A stretch of DNA of 64,000 nucleotides, taken from positions 62,001-126,000 of the forward strand of contig NZ_QYZP01000002.1 in assembly GCF_003595215.1 (NCBI RefSeq), in the 5' to 3' direction. How positions within the stretch are numbered: the stretch's first letter is position 1; every line of letters starts with the position of its first letter. The position numbers and the translations under genes were made by a program. Shown one piece after another: positions 35,879 to 46,181 of this stretch. Origin of the DNA: Nesterenkonia natronophila (GTDB lineage Bacteria > Actinomycetota > Actinomycetes > Actinomycetales > Micrococcaceae). The notes beneath the pieces were generated by a model, which made no database searches, had not been told where the DNA came from, and saw only the letters and a program-made list of their open reading frames with translations.

Positions 35879-36202
35879 TCAGGTTAAGGTGTTGTCCGTC
35901 TCCGGATCCTCTCCATCTTCTTTGTTTTTTCGGTTTTTCTCCACCTCTTCGAGGCGGGCTTCAAGCATCTCTATCCTCCACCGATCGTCAGCGGCGAGAT
36001 TCACCTCGGACTTGGAGGGGATACGGTCCTCGATCTCCTGAGATGCCTGTGAAGCCTCGAGCTCTTCTATGCGTTTCCTGAGTTTCTTCACTTCTTCGCT
36101 GTCCGAACCGGTAGTCAGGGGACGTCCAGTGGCCATACTGACCACCTGGGTGAGTCCGAAAATCAGGATGGCAACGATGACGATCCACGCAAACCATGGC
36201 AT
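35879..36202 (-). CDS. Small membrane-anchored coiled-coil protein
   Basis: This 107-residue protein has one N-terminal helix (about 3-22, WFAWIVIVAILIFGLTQVV) followed by a short spacer and a charged heptad-like region (about 37-98, EEVKKLRKRIEELEA ... IEMLEARLEEVEKNRK). A GGTGG ribosome-binding site is directly upstream. It resembles short actinobacterial proteins of unknown function. The start lies about 50 nt from the divergent DUF2332 gene. Confidence 0.75.
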   Translation of the reverse strand: MPWFAWIVIVAILIFGLTQVVSMATGRPLTTGSDSEEVKKLRKRIEELEASQASQEIEDRIPSKSEVNLAADDRWRIEMLEARLEEVEKNRKNKEDGEDPETDNTLT

Positions 36203-36255
36203 ACCACCAGATTAGCAACTCAACCTTTGGCGAGACCCTCCGTATGCTGACTGCC

Positions 36256-37284
36256 ATGCAGGAGATTGAGACCGAGGGCATCGGACAGATGCAACGGTTT
36301 TACCGCCACTTCGCCGACGTGGAAGCGGCGCCGGTGTCGCCGCTCTACGCCGAATGGGCGAAAGCGGTCGCGGATGATCCCGCCATACTTGAGCTGCTTC
36401 TGGAGCTTGAAGCGCAGAAGCGTCAGCCGAATCTGCTCTTCGCTGCTGCCAGGGTCCATGGTGTGCCGCTGGTGCCGTGGAGTCAGGCGCGTCAGGTGCT
36501 CCAGGCTCGATGGGGGGCTGTGCGCGCAACCATGCGGCAGCGCCGCACTCAGACCAATGAGGCGGGCAGGATCGCCGTATTGAATCTGGCGTTCGCGCGA
36601 ATCGCGGCTGAGACCGGAGAGCCTCTGGCGCTAATTGAGGTTGGCTGCTCCGCAGGGCTGTGCTTGTATCCCGATGCCTGGCCGACTCGGTACACCTCAG
36701 ATGCCGATACCACCCTGCTCAGCCCGTCGGGGAGCCTCACCTCAACTGTGGAGCTGAGCTGTGAACTGCACGGTCTGCAGCCCCCTGACCGCCTCCCAGA
36801 GGTGGCGTGGAGGGCGGGGATCGACCTCAATCCGCTGGACCTCACCATAGGACTGAACCGACAGTGGCTGGAAGCCCTGGTCTGGCCCGGAATGGAGTAC
36901 CGGGTGGAGCGCATCAGAGCCGGCGCCCAGTTGGTGGCGGCATGTCCGCCGGTGTTGAGCACAGGTGACCTCAATGAGAAGCTTCCTGAGGTGTTGGCCC
37001 AAGTGCCGGACTGTGCCACCCCAGTGGTGTTTCACTCGGCGGTGCTGGCCTACCTGTCACCCCAGGAACGGGAGACGTTTGTGCACCAACTGCGCGGAAC
37101 CGGTGTGCGCTGGGTCAGCAATGAAGGACCAGGGGTTCTCCCTGAGATCGCCGAGCAGCTTCCTGAGGAGGACGCCGTAGGCTCAGGATTCATCCTTGCC
37201 CTGGATGGCCGGCCCTTGGCCCGCAGCGGCCCCCACGGTCAGTACCTGGAGAGTCTCAGGAAGGCTTCCGAGCCAGCACAATGA
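36256..37284 (+). CDS. DUF2332 family protein
   Basis: The protein has 342 residues from ATG 36256. It matches the DUF2332 pattern: RFYRHFADVEA ... SPLYAEWAKAVADDP near the N-terminus, then QPNLLFAAARVHGVP, LIEVGCSAGLCLYPD, and FHSAVLAYLSPQERETF. The EVGCSAG stretch recalls an S-adenosylmethionine-binding loop, but no catalytic role is established. The start is supported by TATGCT (36243-36248), which ends 7 nt before the ATG as in other leaderless genes here; upstream in-frame ATGs at 36196 and 36244 exist. Its 3' end overlaps the convergent methyltransferase gene by 29 nt. Confidence 0.85.
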   Translation: MQEIETEGIGQMQRFYRHFADVEAAPVSPLYAEWAKAVADDPAILELLLELEAQKRQPNLLFAAARVHGVPLVPWSQARQVLQARWGAVRATMRQRRTQTNEAGRIAVLNLAFARIAAETGEPLALIEVGCSAGLCLYPDAWPTRYTSDADTTLLSPSGSLTSTVELSCELHGLQPPDRLPEVAWRAGIDLNPLDLTIGLNRQWLEALVWPGMEYRVERIRAGAQLVAACPPVLSTGDLNEKLPEVLAQVPDCATPVVFHSAVLAYLSPQERETFVHQLRGTGVRWVSNEGPGVLPEIAEQLPEEDAVGSGFILALDGRPLARSGPHGQYLESLRKASEPAQ

Positions 37285-38050
37285 TCTCCGGGGAGTCAGT
37301 CTCCCACGGGGACCGGTCCCAGTCTCCCCACGTCTGTTCCACACTGAAGCCAGCCCGGTGAAGGGACTCCCGCAACACCGCAAGAGGCCGGTAGCGCAAG
37401 GGCTCATCGGCTGTGAGGTGCCTGCCGTCGGGAAAAATGTTGTGGCCGCGGGCAGTGATCAGTGGGCCGTCGGCGTCGTCGTGCGCTATCTCCACCACCT
37501 CTAGCCATGAGGTGAACTGGCCGCCCTCCGGGTGGTCCTGGGTTTCCTCGGTCGACTCCTTGTCCCAGGAGTCATGATCGAGTCCATGCGGGTTGCGTGA
37601 CTCAAATGTCAGGAAACCTCCGGGCTTCAGGGCGCGGAAGGTCTCCGTCAGAGCCCGGTCCCAATCCACCCGGAAGAGGAAGTACTGCGCAACATGCCCC
37701 ATCATGACGGCAGCGTCGAATACAGCGGGCGTCACCTGGGAGGCGGTCCCGTGGATGAGCTCCACACGGCGCTCCACCGACGATTCCCGCGCCCGGCGGA
37801 GCGCGGTGCGGATCATGGCGCCAGCCGGATCGACACCCGTGACATGGAGCCCATCGCGCGCCAGACTCACGGCGAGCACTCCGGTTCCGCATCCGATATC
37901 CAGCACCCGACGGGCACCCTGCTCCAGTATCAGATTTCGGTAGAAGTCGAAGTCCCACAGCCCCTGATTCTCCACGTCGTAGAGCTTCACGAACTCCGCA
38001 TCCTCTGTCCACGGATGGGGCAGGGCGTGCGGCATGGGATCCTCGGACAT
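37256..38050 (-). CDS. Class I SAM-dependent methyltransferase
   Basis: This 264-residue protein has the AdoMet-binding motif I VLDIGCGTGVLAVSLA near residue 50, the acidic loop VTGVDPAGAMI, and post-I motifs (FDAAVMMGHVAQYF, FRALKPGGFLTFESR). The substrate is not predictable; the closest look is to small-molecule methyltransferases of the UbiE/Tam type. It is convergent with, and overlaps, the DUF2332 gene, and is divergent from the DUF2342 gene. Confidence 0.88.
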   Translation of the reverse strand: MSEDPMPHALPHPWTEDAEFVKLYDVENQGLWDFDFYRNLILEQGARRVLDIGCGTGVLAVSLARDGLHVTGVDPAGAMIRTALRRARESSVERRVELIHGTASQVTPAVFDAAVMMGHVAQYFLFRVDWDRALTETFRALKPGGFLTFESRNPHGLDHDSWDKESTEETQDHPEGGQFTSWLEVVEIAHDDADGPLITARGHNIFPDGRHLTADEPLRYRPLAVLRESLHRAGFSVEQTWGDWDRSPWETDSPEIIVLARKPS

Positions 38051-38115
38051 GGCGTTAACCTACCGTGGGCGACCATGGGTAGGTGACGGCCAGGCTCCTA
38101 TGGTGTGATGGACCA

Positions 38116-39255
38116 ATGACTTCACCGGCGGATCTGATCATCAACTGGGACGTGGCGCGATCCACTGCATCACGTCTGGTTCCGCCGGGGCCGTCGCTCA
38201 GTCCCGCCGCAGCAGCCCGGGAAGTCGCTGACGTGCGGCAGGCCGCGGCCGAAGCTGTCGGGTATGTCCATACGATCACCGGATTGAGCGCTGCCGAGGG
38301 ACTGGGTGAGGATCAGAGGGATGTCCTGGTGGTGGATCGACCTGGCTGGTCCGCGGCCAACACAGAGAGTTTCCGCAAGCTTCTCAGGCCCGCCTTGGAT
38401 GCCGTCGCGGAGAAGAAGCCGCAGCTGGTGTCCGAAGGATCCAGCGCGCAGGTGTTCGGCTCCGCCGCTGCAGGCGCCGAGCTGGGTGGGATTCTGGCCT
38501 TCCTCTCCGCCAATGTGCTCGGACAGTTCGACCCCTTCCACTCCTCGGAACATGCCCCCGGGGGCCGGCTGATGCTCGTCGCCCCCAATATCGTAGAGAT
38601 CGCGAAGCAGCTCAATGTGGACCGCAGCGATTTTCGGCTCTGGGTCTGCCTGCACGAGCAGACCCACCGGGTGCAGTTCGCAGCCGCACCCTGGTTGCGG
38701 GATCACCTGATGTCTTCGATCAGCACGTTGTCGAGCTCCACCCTGGGCCGGGCTGACGGCCTTCCGCAGCGCATCGTGGAGGCAGTCAAGAGCCTGCGGC
38801 AAGAGATGGGCCAGCAGAAAGTCAGCGATCAGCACGACGCCGCTGCCGGGGTCCCTGCCCGGAATCGGCTGCTTGAGGTTCTCCAGACTCCCGAAGACCG
38901 GGAAATCATGTCCCATCTCACCGCTGTGATGAGCCTTCTGGAGGGTCACGCCAACGTGGTCATGGATGCAGTGGATGATTCGATCGTTCCGACAGTCAAG
39001 ACAATTCGACGCCGTTTCGAACAACGTGGCAAGAACCGCTCTCCGTTGGAGAAGATCGTTCGCAAGCTGCTGCAGCTGGATGTGAAGGCTGCCCAGTATC
39101 GGGACGGCCAGAAGTTCGTGGGACATATCGTCGAGACCATCGGTATGGAGCGCTTCAACACCATCTGGGACTCCCCGGAGCACCTGCCTTCCGAGGAGGA
39201 GCTGCACAACCCCGACACCTGGATCGAGAGAATGGGCTACACCCCCAAGGGGTAG
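38116..39255 (+). CDS. DUF2342 zincin-like protein
   Basis: The protein has 379 residues from ATG 38116. It belongs to the actinobacterial DUF2342 family of putative zinc metalloproteases, with LHEQTHRVQF (His180, Glu181, His184), an all-helical middle, and a second conserved block SLLEGHANVVMDAVDD. The family sits upstream of tilS, hpt and ftsH in many Actinobacteria, as here. The start was set at the second Met because the ten residues before it look non-conserved. No substrate is known. Confidence 0.88.
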   Translation: MTSPADLIINWDVARSTASRLVPPGPSLSPAAAAREVADVRQAAAEAVGYVHTITGLSAAEGLGEDQRDVLVVDRPGWSAANTESFRKLLRPALDAVAEKKPQLVSEGSSAQVFGSAAAGAELGGILAFLSANVLGQFDPFHSSEHAPGGRLMLVAPNIVEIAKQLNVDRSDFRLWVCLHEQTHRVQFAAAPWLRDHLMSSISTLSSSTLGRADGLPQRIVEAVKSLRQEMGQQKVSDQHDAAAGVPARNRLLEVLQTPEDREIMSHLTAVMSLLEGHANVVMDAVDDSIVPTVKTIRRRFEQRGKNRSPLEKIVRKLLQLDVKAAQYRDGQKFVGHIVETIGMERFNTIWDSPEHLPSEEELHNPDTWIERMGYTPKG

Positions 39256-39265
39256 GTCACCGCAG

Positions 39266-40285
39266 ATGTCAGGGGCCCCATCAGCGTGGCACGCAGCTCG
39301 CAGAGCCGTCGGCGAGATGCTCGATCCACACGGGCTCAACCTCGTGGCGTGCTCCGGCGGAGCCGACTCTTTGGCACTGGCCACCGCAGCCGCCTGGCAC
39401 CACCACCGCGCCACCGGCCCCTCGGCGGCTGCACAAGTCGGCGGCGTTGTGGTCGACCACGACCTCCATCCCGACTCTGTGGAAGTCGCCGGTCGGACGG
39501 TGAGCCAACTCAAGAAACTTGGATTGGAGCCGGTCAGGATCTATTCGGCGCATGTGGATCCAGAATCCCCGCTGGGCCCCGAGGCGGCGGCGCGGACCGG
39601 ACGTTATCAGGCATTTCGCAAAGCGATGGTGGAGCTCGGTGCCTCCAGGATCCTGCTGGCGCACACTAAGGACGACCAGGTGGAACAGGTCCTGCTTGGC
39701 CTGGCTCGTGGTTCCGGAACCCGTTCCCTGGCCGGTATCCCCTCGGCCCGCGGCCCCTTCCGCCGACCGCTGCTGAACCTCAGCAGATCGGACACGGAGG
39801 CCATCTGTGAGCACTATCAGCTGCAGTGGTGGAACGATCCGGCCAATGCGGACCCCAGATTCCTGCGCTCTAAGATCCGCACCGAAATACTTCCCTATCT
39901 GGAGCGGGAGCTCTCAGGCTCCCTCCGTGAATCATTGGCCCGCACTGCGAAAATTGCAGCCGACGACGCCGACTACATGGAGTCCCAGGCAAAGGACATA
40001 TTCCCGGTCCTGTTGGAAGACCCCGACCCAAACGGTGCACTGCGGCTGAAGCTGAAGGCCCTGCGGGCGGAGCCGCCTGCCATACGTCGCCGCGTCATCG
40101 CACTCGCCGTAGCTGCCGCCGGGGGAGCAAACCCCAGCTTTGAGCGGCTCTCCGCTGCGGAGAAACTGGTGACCGGAAGCCGCTCCACAGGTCCAGTGGA
40201 GATGGAAGGACACATTCGTATCCACCGCGGTGCGCGGCAGACGCCGGACTATGGAAAACTGGTGATCGTTCCGCCATCAGGGTGA
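39266..40285 (+). CDS. tilS: tRNA(Ile)-lysidine synthetase
   Basis: This 339-residue N-type ATP pyrophosphatase has the PP-loop ACSGGADSLALA near residues 28-36 and ILLAHTKDDQVEQVLLGLARG. It converts C34 of the CAU-anticodon tRNA(Ile) to lysidine. The C-terminal region is short, as usual in Actinobacteria. It lies 10 nt behind the DUF2342 stop and ahead of hpt. Confidence 0.93.
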   Translation: MSGAPSAWHAARRAVGEMLDPHGLNLVACSGGADSLALATAAAWHHHRATGPSAAAQVGGVVVDHDLHPDSVEVAGRTVSQLKKLGLEPVRIYSAHVDPESPLGPEAAARTGRYQAFRKAMVELGASRILLAHTKDDQVEQVLLGLARGSGTRSLAGIPSARGPFRRPLLNLSRSDTEAICEHYQLQWWNDPANADPRFLRSKIRTEILPYLERELSGSLRESLARTAKIAADDADYMESQAKDIFPVLLEDPDPNGALRLKLKALRAEPPAIRRRVIALAVAAAGGANPSFERLSAAEKLVTGSRSTGPVEMEGHIRIHRGARQTPDYGKLVIVPPSG

Positions 40286-40339
40286 GAACCGTCCGCCGAA
40301 TGGTGGGCGCGGCTGAGACCAAGGAGTACTGCGGAGCCG

Positions 40340-40891
40340 ATGGATTCCCAGGACGTCTACGACGACCTCGAAGAAGTTCTCTACACCGCCGATCAGATCC
40401 AGGCTCGTGTCGACGAGCTTGCTGCCGACATCGATCGTGACTACGCCGACAAAGACGTGCTCATCGTGGGCGTGCTCAAAGGCGCGGTGATGGTCATGGC
40501 GGATCTGTCCCGCGCGCTGACCTCGCACATCACCATGGACTGGATGGCCGTCTCCTCCTATGGATCCGGCACTAAGTCTTCCGGCGTTGTGCGTATCCTC
40601 AAGGATCTCGATGCGGACCTGATGAACCGCCATGTGCTGATCGTGGAAGACATTATCGATTCCGGACTGACTCTGAGCTGGCTCAAGGCCAACCTGGAGT
40701 CCCGCGGACCAGCTTCAGTGGAGATCTGTACGCTGCTGCGCAAGCCGGAGGCCGCCAAAGTGTCGATCGACGTGAAGTACGTCGGGTATGACATCCCGAA
40801 CAAGTTTGTGGTCGGCTACGGTCTCGACTTCGCTGAGAAGTACCGCAACCTCGACTGCATCGGCATCCTCGCTCCGCACGTCTACGAGTAA
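40340..40891 (+). CDS. hpt: Hypoxanthine-guanine phosphoribosyltransferase
   Basis: This 183-residue enzyme of purine salvage has the PRPP-binding motif VLIVEDIIDSGLTLSWL, the LKGAVMVMADL loop and the SSYGSGTKSSG flexible loop. It has the normal length for the family. GCGGAG lies just upstream of the start. tilS-hpt-ftsH is the conserved order in Gram-positive bacteria. Confidence 0.95.
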   Translation: MDSQDVYDDLEEVLYTADQIQARVDELAADIDRDYADKDVLIVGVLKGAVMVMADLSRALTSHITMDWMAVSSYGSGTKSSGVVRILKDLDADLMNRHVLIVEDIIDSGLTLSWLKANLESRGPASVEICTLLRKPEAAKVSIDVKYVGYDIPNKFVVGYGLDFAEKYRNLDCIGILAPHVYE

Positions 40892-41005
40892 GGACCCTCC
40901 GCCTGAGGCGAACTTCGGGCACTCCGGCTTAGCTGGCGTCGTTCTGCTCTAGTACCGTGTAAAACTGACCCTTACCCTGTGTTCGCACGCGCGCGACGGA
41001 GCTCA

Positions 41006-42913
41006 ATGAACTTCAAGAAGATCTTTACCGGGCCGCTGTTCTGGATTCTCCTGGCAGTGCTGATCCTGCTTGTGGCGGTGCCCGCACTGTTCAGCTCATC
41101 CGGTGCTGGCCAGCGGGTAGACACCAACGTGGGCATGGAGCTGATCGAGGACGGCGACGTTACCGAGGCCCGGATCGACGACGGCGACTCCCGGGTTGAT
41201 CTCACATTGGCCGACTCTTTCGAACTGGACGGCACTGAGTACGAAGACGCCGTGCACTTCCACTTCTCCCAGGCGCGGGCGGAAACAGTCGCCGAGTCTA
41301 TCGCCGGGGCGGACCTGGATGGGTACACTGACGAGCCCGAACAGTCGAACTGGCTGCTGTCGATGCTCGGGTTCATGATCCCATTCCTGATCATCGCCGC
41401 GATCTTCATCTGGCTGATCCTGCGAATGTCCGGCGGCGGGTCGCGGGTCATGCAGTTCGGCAAGTCCAAGGCCAAGATGTTCGACAAGGACATGCCGCAG
41501 GTCAACTTTCAAGACGTCGCCGGAGCTGAGGAGGCCGTCGAGGAGCTTCACGAAATCAAGGAGTTCCTCTCGGAACCCGAGAAGTTCCAGCGCCTGGGCG
41601 CCAAGATTCCCAAGGGAGTTCTGCTCTACGGTCCGCCCGGAACCGGCAAGACCCTGCTGGCAAAAGCAGTTGCCGGTGAGGCCGGCGGCAGTTTCTACTC
41701 CATCTCCGGATCCGACTTCGTCGAGATGTTCGTGGGCGTGGGTGCCTCACGAGTGCGCGACCTTTTCAAGCAGGCCAAAGAGAACTCCCCGGCCATCATC
41801 TTCGTCGACGAGATTGACGCCGTGGGCCGCCAGCGAGGTGCCGGTGTGGGCGGCGGCAATGATGAGCGTGAGCAGACGCTGAATCAGCTCCTGGTGGAGA
41901 TGGACGGCTTCGACGCCAACGCGAACATCATAGTCATCGCTGCCACCAACCGACCCGATGTGCTGGACCCGGCACTGCTTCGTCCAGGCCGTTTCGACCG
42001 GCAGATCCCCGTGGAGGCCCCAGACTTCAACGGTCGTCAGCAGATCCTGCACGTCCACTCCAAAGGCAAGCCTATGGTGCCTGACCTGGACCTGAAGCAG
42101 GTGGCCCGGAAGACCCCCGGCTTCACCGGTGCTGACCTGGCCAACGTGCTCAACGAGGCCGCGCTGCTGACTGCCCGCTCCAACGCCGACCTGATTGACG
42201 ATCGTGCCATCGACGAGGCTATCGACCGGGTCATGGCCGGCCCGCAGAAGCGCACCCGACTGATGAAGCACCACGAGCGTCGGGTTACCGCCTATCACGA
42301 AGGCGGTCATGCACTGGTCGCAGCAGCACTGAACTACTCTGCGCCGGTCACGAAGATCACCATCCTGCCCCGGGGGCGTGCGCTGGGTTACACCATGGTC
42401 ATACCCGAAGATGACAAGTACTCCACCACACGAAACGAGCTGTTGGACCAGATTTCCTACGCCATGGGCGGCCGCGTAGCTGAGGAGATTGTCTTCAGGG
42501 ACCCATCCACCGGCGCTGCGAACGACATTCAGAAGGCTACCGACACCGCACGTCGCATGGTTACTGAGTTCGGTATGAGCGCGCGGGTGGGCTCAGTGAA
42601 GCTCGGCTCCGGCGACTCCAGTCCCTTCTTGGGCAAGGAGATGACCACCGGCAAGGAGTACTCAGAGGACCTCGCCGCCATCATCGACTCTGAAGTCCGC
42701 AGCATCATCGACGAAGCCCACGACGAGGCCTACTGGGCTTTGACGGAGAACAGGCACATCCTGGATGTGTTAGCCGAAGAGCTGCTGCGGGTGGAGACCC
42801 TCAACGCCAAGGAGGTCGCCGAGATCTTCACCGACGTGACCAAGCGACCAATCCGCAAGGTCTGGGAGTCCAGCCCGGACCGCCCCCTGGTGATTGAAGG
42901 TGAGAATGGCTGA
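41006..42913 (+). CDS. ftsH: ATP-dependent zinc metalloprotease FtsH
   Basis: The protein has 635 residues from ATG 41006 (CGGAG upstream; a GTG 27 nt earlier is possible). Two membrane helices (about 9-27 and 115-137) flank a short extracytoplasmic domain. The AAA module has Walker A GPPGTGKT near 208, Walker [12 protein letters not shown], and the SRH region. The zinc site HEGGH is near 431. It degrades misfolded membrane proteins and regulators in the cytoplasmic membrane. The C-terminal tail is brief, without the long disordered end of some actinobacterial homologues. Confidence 0.95.
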   Translation: MNFKKIFTGPLFWILLAVLILLVAVPALFSSSGAGQRVDTNVGMELIEDGDVTEARIDDGDSRVDLTLADSFELDGTEYEDAVHFHFSQARAETVAESIAGADLDGYTDEPEQSNWLLSMLGFMIPFLIIAAIFIWLILRMSGGGSRVMQFGKSKAKMFDKDMPQVNFQDVAGAEEAVEELHEIKEFLSEPEKFQRLGAKIPKGVLLYGPPGTGKTLLAKAVAGEAGGSFYSISGSDFVEMFVGVGASRVRDLFKQAKENSPAIIFVDEIDAVGRQRGAGVGGGNDEREQTLNQLLVEMDGFDANANIIVIAATNRPDVLDPALLRPGRFDRQIPVEAPDFNGRQQILHVHSKGKPMVPDLDLKQVARKTPGFTGADLANVLNEAALLTARSNADLIDDRAIDEAIDRVMAGPQKRTRLMKHHERRVTAYHEGGHALVAAALNYSAPVTKITILPRGRALGYTMVIPEDDKYSTTRNELLDQISYAMGGRVAEEIVFRDPSTGAANDIQKATDTARRMVTEFGMSARVGSVKLGSGDSSPFLGKEMTTGKEYSEDLAAIIDSEVRSIIDEAHDEAYWALTENRHILDVLAEELLRVETLNAKEVAEIFTDVTKRPIRKVWESSPDRPLVIEGENG

Positions 42914-43023
42914 GCTGCCGGTTTCCGATCTTCAGTGGCCGATTGTTCCGCTCCAAGTCCGGAGAATGCTCCGTGTCAGCGGCATTTTCGGCCATTCAGC
43001 GCACCAGTTGCCGGAGGGAGGGC

Positions 43024-43608
43024 GTGGTGGATGAGGTGAGCGACGTCGTCGACCTGCCACGCATCGAGGCAGCAGTCCGCGAGATCCTGCTGGCGATCGG
43101 AGAGAACCCCGAGCGCGAGGGCCTGAAACAGACGCCCGCGCGAGTGGCTCGGGCCTACGCTGAGGCCTTCAAGGGCCTCCACGAGGAACCGGCCGACCTG
43201 TTGGGCACCACCTTCGATATCGGCCATCAGGAGCTTGTGCTGGTTAGGGACGTTGCTTTCTACTCAATGTGTGAGCACCACCTGGTGCCCTTCTACGGCA
43301 AAGCTCATGTGGGTTACATTCCCGCCGAGGAGGGGAAAGTCACCGGATTGTCGAAGCTTGCCAGACTGGTGGACATCTTTGCCAAGCGCCCCCAGGTGCA
43401 GGAGCAGCTCACCACCCAGATCGCTGATGCGCTGATGGAGCATCTGCAGCCGGAGGGCGTGATTGTGGTGATCGAGTCCGAGCATCTCTGCATGTCCATG
43501 CGCGGAGTGTCGAAACCCGGTGCGAAGACCGTCACCTCGGCAGTACGAGGCGCGCTGCGCAACGCTGCGACCCGTGCTGAGGCGATGAGCCTCATTCTGC
43601 GGAACTGA
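43024..43608 (+). CDS. folE: GTP cyclohydrolase I
   Basis: The protein has 194 residues from GTG 43024, chosen because GGAGGGAGGG lies just upstream and because homologues begin at about this point; the frame is open to 42943. Zinc ligands are seen in [11 protein letters not shown] and [10 protein letters not shown]. It catalyses the first step of tetrahydrofolate synthesis, from GTP to dihydroneopterin triphosphate, and stands directly before folP. Confidence 0.93.
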   Translation: MVDEVSDVVDLPRIEAAVREILLAIGENPEREGLKQTPARVARAYAEAFKGLHEEPADLLGTTFDIGHQELVLVRDVAFYSMCEHHLVPFYGKAHVGYIPAEEGKVTGLSKLARLVDIFAKRPQVQEQLTTQIADALMEHLQPEGVIVVIESEHLCMSMRGVSKPGAKTVTSAVRGALRNAATRAEAMSLILRN

Positions 43609-43616
43609 GTGTCCAC

Positions 43617-44456
43617 ATGACGCGCATCATGGGCATCCTGAATGTGACCCCGGACAGCTTCTCCGACGGTGGACGCTTCCTCTCTGAAGCTCAGGATGGG
43701 CCCGTGGCAGTTGAGGCCGCATTGACCGAAGCCCAGCAGCTGCTGGCTCGGGGAGCTGACATGATCGACATCGGCGGGGAATCGACCCGACCGGGTGCTG
43801 ACCCTGTGCCCACAGAGCTGGAGCAGCAGCGAATCCTCCCAGTAGTGGAAGCTCTGCTCAGCCTCCCAACAACATTGTCAGTGGACACCCGGCACCCCGA
43901 CACAGCAGCGGCAGTCCTGGACCTCGCAGGGGATGGGGCACCGGATCTGATCGTCAACGATGTCTCCGGCCTCCTCACAGCGGATGCGATGCCGCGCACG
44001 GTCGCTGACTTCGGGTGCGAGGTCATCCTGACGCACAACAGGGGAGACGCCCGGACCATGCAAACGCGTGCCAAGTACCGTGACGTGGTCGGTGAAGTGA
44101 TAGCTGAACTGAAAGCGATCCGCCAGCCGTACCTTGACGCGGGGGTCCCCGCCGAGCAGATTGTGCTGGATCCCGGCATCGGGTTTGCCAAGACACATCA
44201 GCAGAATTGGGAAGTGCTGCGGCACCTGTCGAAGTTCACCGAACTGGGTCACCGTGTACTCCTGGGGGTTTCGCGCAAGGGCTTCCTGGGGGAGCTCCTG
44301 GCAGATCCCGAGGGCACTCCTCGCCGCGCAGCTGAGCGCGAAGCTGCAACCGCCGCCCTGAACCTCCATGCAGCGAACGCCGGGTGCTGGGCCGTCCGGG
44401 TTCACGACCCGCGCCCCACATCAGATGCGTTCGCAGTGCTCACGGCACTCAGTTAG
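43617..44456 (+). CDS. folP: Dihydropteroate synthase
   Basis: This 279-residue TIM-barrel enzyme has GILNVTPDSFSDGGRF, DIGGESTRPGADPV, and a C-terminal DPRPTSDA; the pterin and p-aminobenzoate binding loops are complete. It joins p-aminobenzoate to the pterin diphosphate. It lies 8 nt behind folE in the folate cluster. Confidence 0.95.
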   Translation: MTRIMGILNVTPDSFSDGGRFLSEAQDGPVAVEAALTEAQQLLARGADMIDIGGESTRPGADPVPTELEQQRILPVVEALLSLPTTLSVDTRHPDTAAAVLDLAGDGAPDLIVNDVSGLLTADAMPRTVADFGCEVILTHNRGDARTMQTRAKYRDVVGEVIAELKAIRQPYLDAGVPAEQIVLDPGIGFAKTHQQNWEVLRHLSKFTELGHRVLLGVSRKGFLGELLADPEGTPRRAAEREAATAALNLHAANAGCWAVRVHDPRPTSDAFAVLTALS

Positions 44457-44532
44457 GACCGCCCCGGCACCCACAGTCCGGTTCAGAGCTGCACGCTTCA
44501 ATCCTGGCAGACCCGTGGCGTAGCCTTGGAAC

Positions 44533-45636
44533 ATGGGCTACGACCTGATCCGGCTGAACGGCCTGCAGCTGAGTGCAATCATCGGTGTGCTCGACCGGGA
44601 GCAGCTCACGGAGCAGCCACTTGTCATAGACGCCGAACTTCGCTTGGATCTCAGCCCAGCGGGCCGCAGTGACGACCTTCGTGACACCGTCTCCTACGCG
44701 GCAGTCGCGGACCTGATTGAGGGCATCGTCTCGACTGAGAAATTCGCACTCATCGAGACGCTTGCGGAAACGCTGACCGCAGCCATCATCCGATCGGACA
44801 AGCGCATCGAAGCTGCCGCAGTCACTGTCCACAAACCGCGCGCCCCCCTGACCCAGACTTTCGACGACGTCTCTGTCACAGTCCACCGCACTCGTTCTGA
44901 GGTTCCTGACAGTCCCGCATTGGACCGACCCCGGCCGGCCGTGTCGGGTGTGTATGAGGGAGAGCTGGTGGAGGACCAGGGCGGCTCAGCCTCCACCGCA
45001 GAATCTCCCCTGACTGCCGAGGAAGGTGTCACCGTCACCACCCCTACCGCACGGTTGGGCCACTACGACCGCACGTCTCTGGCTGAGCTGGGTCACGAGG
45101 ACGCCTCCGCCACAGGCCATTTCCGCGACCCTGATCTCCCGGCGGCATTCCCCGTGCGAAGCGTGCTGGCCCTGGGGTCCAACCTTGGTGACTCGTCGGC
45201 CACACTGGCCTCAGCCGTTCAGGCGCTTGAGGAGGCCGAAGACGTCGTCGTTGTCAAAGTCTCACCGCTGGCCCGGACCAAACCGGTGGGTGGACCGGAG
45301 CAACAGCGCGACTTCCTCAACCAAGTGGTGGAGATCGAGACCAGGCTGTCTCCCCATGGTCTGCTGGACCTTGCGCAGCGGATCGAAGCCGAGCACAATC
45401 GCGTCCGGGAGGAACGGCACGGGCCCCGCACCCTCGATGTCGACATCGTGACCTTTGCCTCGGCAAACATCGATTCTCCCCGGTTGCAGGTCCCGCATCC
45501 CTCTGCTGCCGAACGAGCCTTTGTCCTGCTGCCTTGGAGCTGGATGGACCCGGTGGCTCTGCTCAGCGGGCGCCCGGTCCGCGAGCTGGCCCAGGAAGCC
45601 GAGGACTTCGATGACGTGGTGAGGCTCGAGACGTGA
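44533..45636 (+). CDS. folK: Bifunctional dihydroneopterin aldolase / HPPK (FolB-FolK)
   Basis: The 367-residue protein has two enzymes. Residues 1-118 are FolB (IRLNGLQLSAIIGVLDREQ, VSYAAVADLI, FALIETLAETL). Residues about 209-367 are FolK (VLALGSNLGDS, NQVVEIETRL, RHGPRTLDVDIV). The roughly 90-residue linker is acidic and Pro/Thr/Ser-rich. The two enzymes catalyse consecutive steps, from dihydroneopterin to 6-hydroxymethyl-dihydropterin diphosphate, feeding FolP. TAGCCT (44521-44526) ends 6 nt before the ATG, so a leaderless internal promoter is likely. Confidence 0.93.
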   Translation: MGYDLIRLNGLQLSAIIGVLDREQLTEQPLVIDAELRLDLSPAGRSDDLRDTVSYAAVADLIEGIVSTEKFALIETLAETLTAAIIRSDKRIEAAAVTVHKPRAPLTQTFDDVSVTVHRTRSEVPDSPALDRPRPAVSGVYEGELVEDQGGSASTAESPLTAEEGVTVTTPTARLGHYDRTSLAELGHEDASATGHFRDPDLPAAFPVRSVLALGSNLGDSSATLASAVQALEEAEDVVVVKVSPLARTKPVGGPEQQRDFLNQVVEIETRLSPHGLLDLAQRIEAEHNRVREERHGPRTLDVDIVTFASANIDSPRLQVPHPSAAERAFVLLPWSWMDPVALLSGRPVRELAQEAEDFDDVVRLET

Positions 45637-46181
45637 CCCAGCTGCGACCGCTGTGGCTGCTTGTGATCGCCCTCGGCGCGGCCTTGGCCGGGTACCTGGC
45701 GACGGTCCTGATGGCGGCCGCCGGGTTTACCTCTCCGGTGCTTCCGCTATCCTCGGCGATCACACTTGGGGCGATCGGAGGAGTTGTCCTCATCTTGGGA
45801 CTGATTGTCTGGCGCGACCAACGTCGGTTTGAAGAGGCCGCTGATGAGTCAGGTCGAAAGGGCCGTACGAACCAGTCTCGGCCAGCACGCAGACTTCATC
45901 CCCTGCAGGCAGTCAGGGTGGTGGCAGCCGGCCAGGCCTGCGCCTATGCGGGAGCGCTGATCGCTGGCTGGCACGCAGGGGTGCTGATCGACTTGGCGCC
46001 CGCAGCAGGTGCCGGGACTCCGAACGTCACCTCCGCCCTGGTGGTGGTGATCGGCGGAATGGTCTGGGTGATTACGGGGTTTGTGGTGGAGACGCTATGC
46101 AAACTCCCACCGGATCGTGGCCTCGGGCAGGGCGAGACACGATTCGACGACAATGGAACGGAGCCGCATGCTGCACTCTGA
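45633..46181 (+). CDS. DUF3180 membrane protein
   Basis: The protein has 182 residues from GTG 45633, overlapping the folK stop by 4 nt. Four membrane helices (about 7-28, 42-62, 91-115, 134-156) and the DUF3180 pattern (LxPLQAVRVVAAGQACAYAG) are visible. The family is actinobacterial, of unknown function, and usually follows folK, as here. Confidence 0.87.
   Translation: MTQLRPLWLLVIALGAALAGYLATVLMAAAGFTSPVLPLSSAITLGAIGGVVLILGLIVWRDQRRFEEAADESGRKGRTNQSRPARRLHPLQAVRVVAAGQACAYAGALIAGWHAGVLIDLAPAAGAGTPNVTSALVVVIGGMVWVITGFVVETLCKLPPDRGLGQGETRFDDNGTEPHAAL

Noticed and set aside
41006..42913. HEGGH instead of HEAGH zinc motif in FtsH as an oddity
   Set aside because: The HExxH pattern is intact, and HEGGH is common in actinobacterial FtsH.
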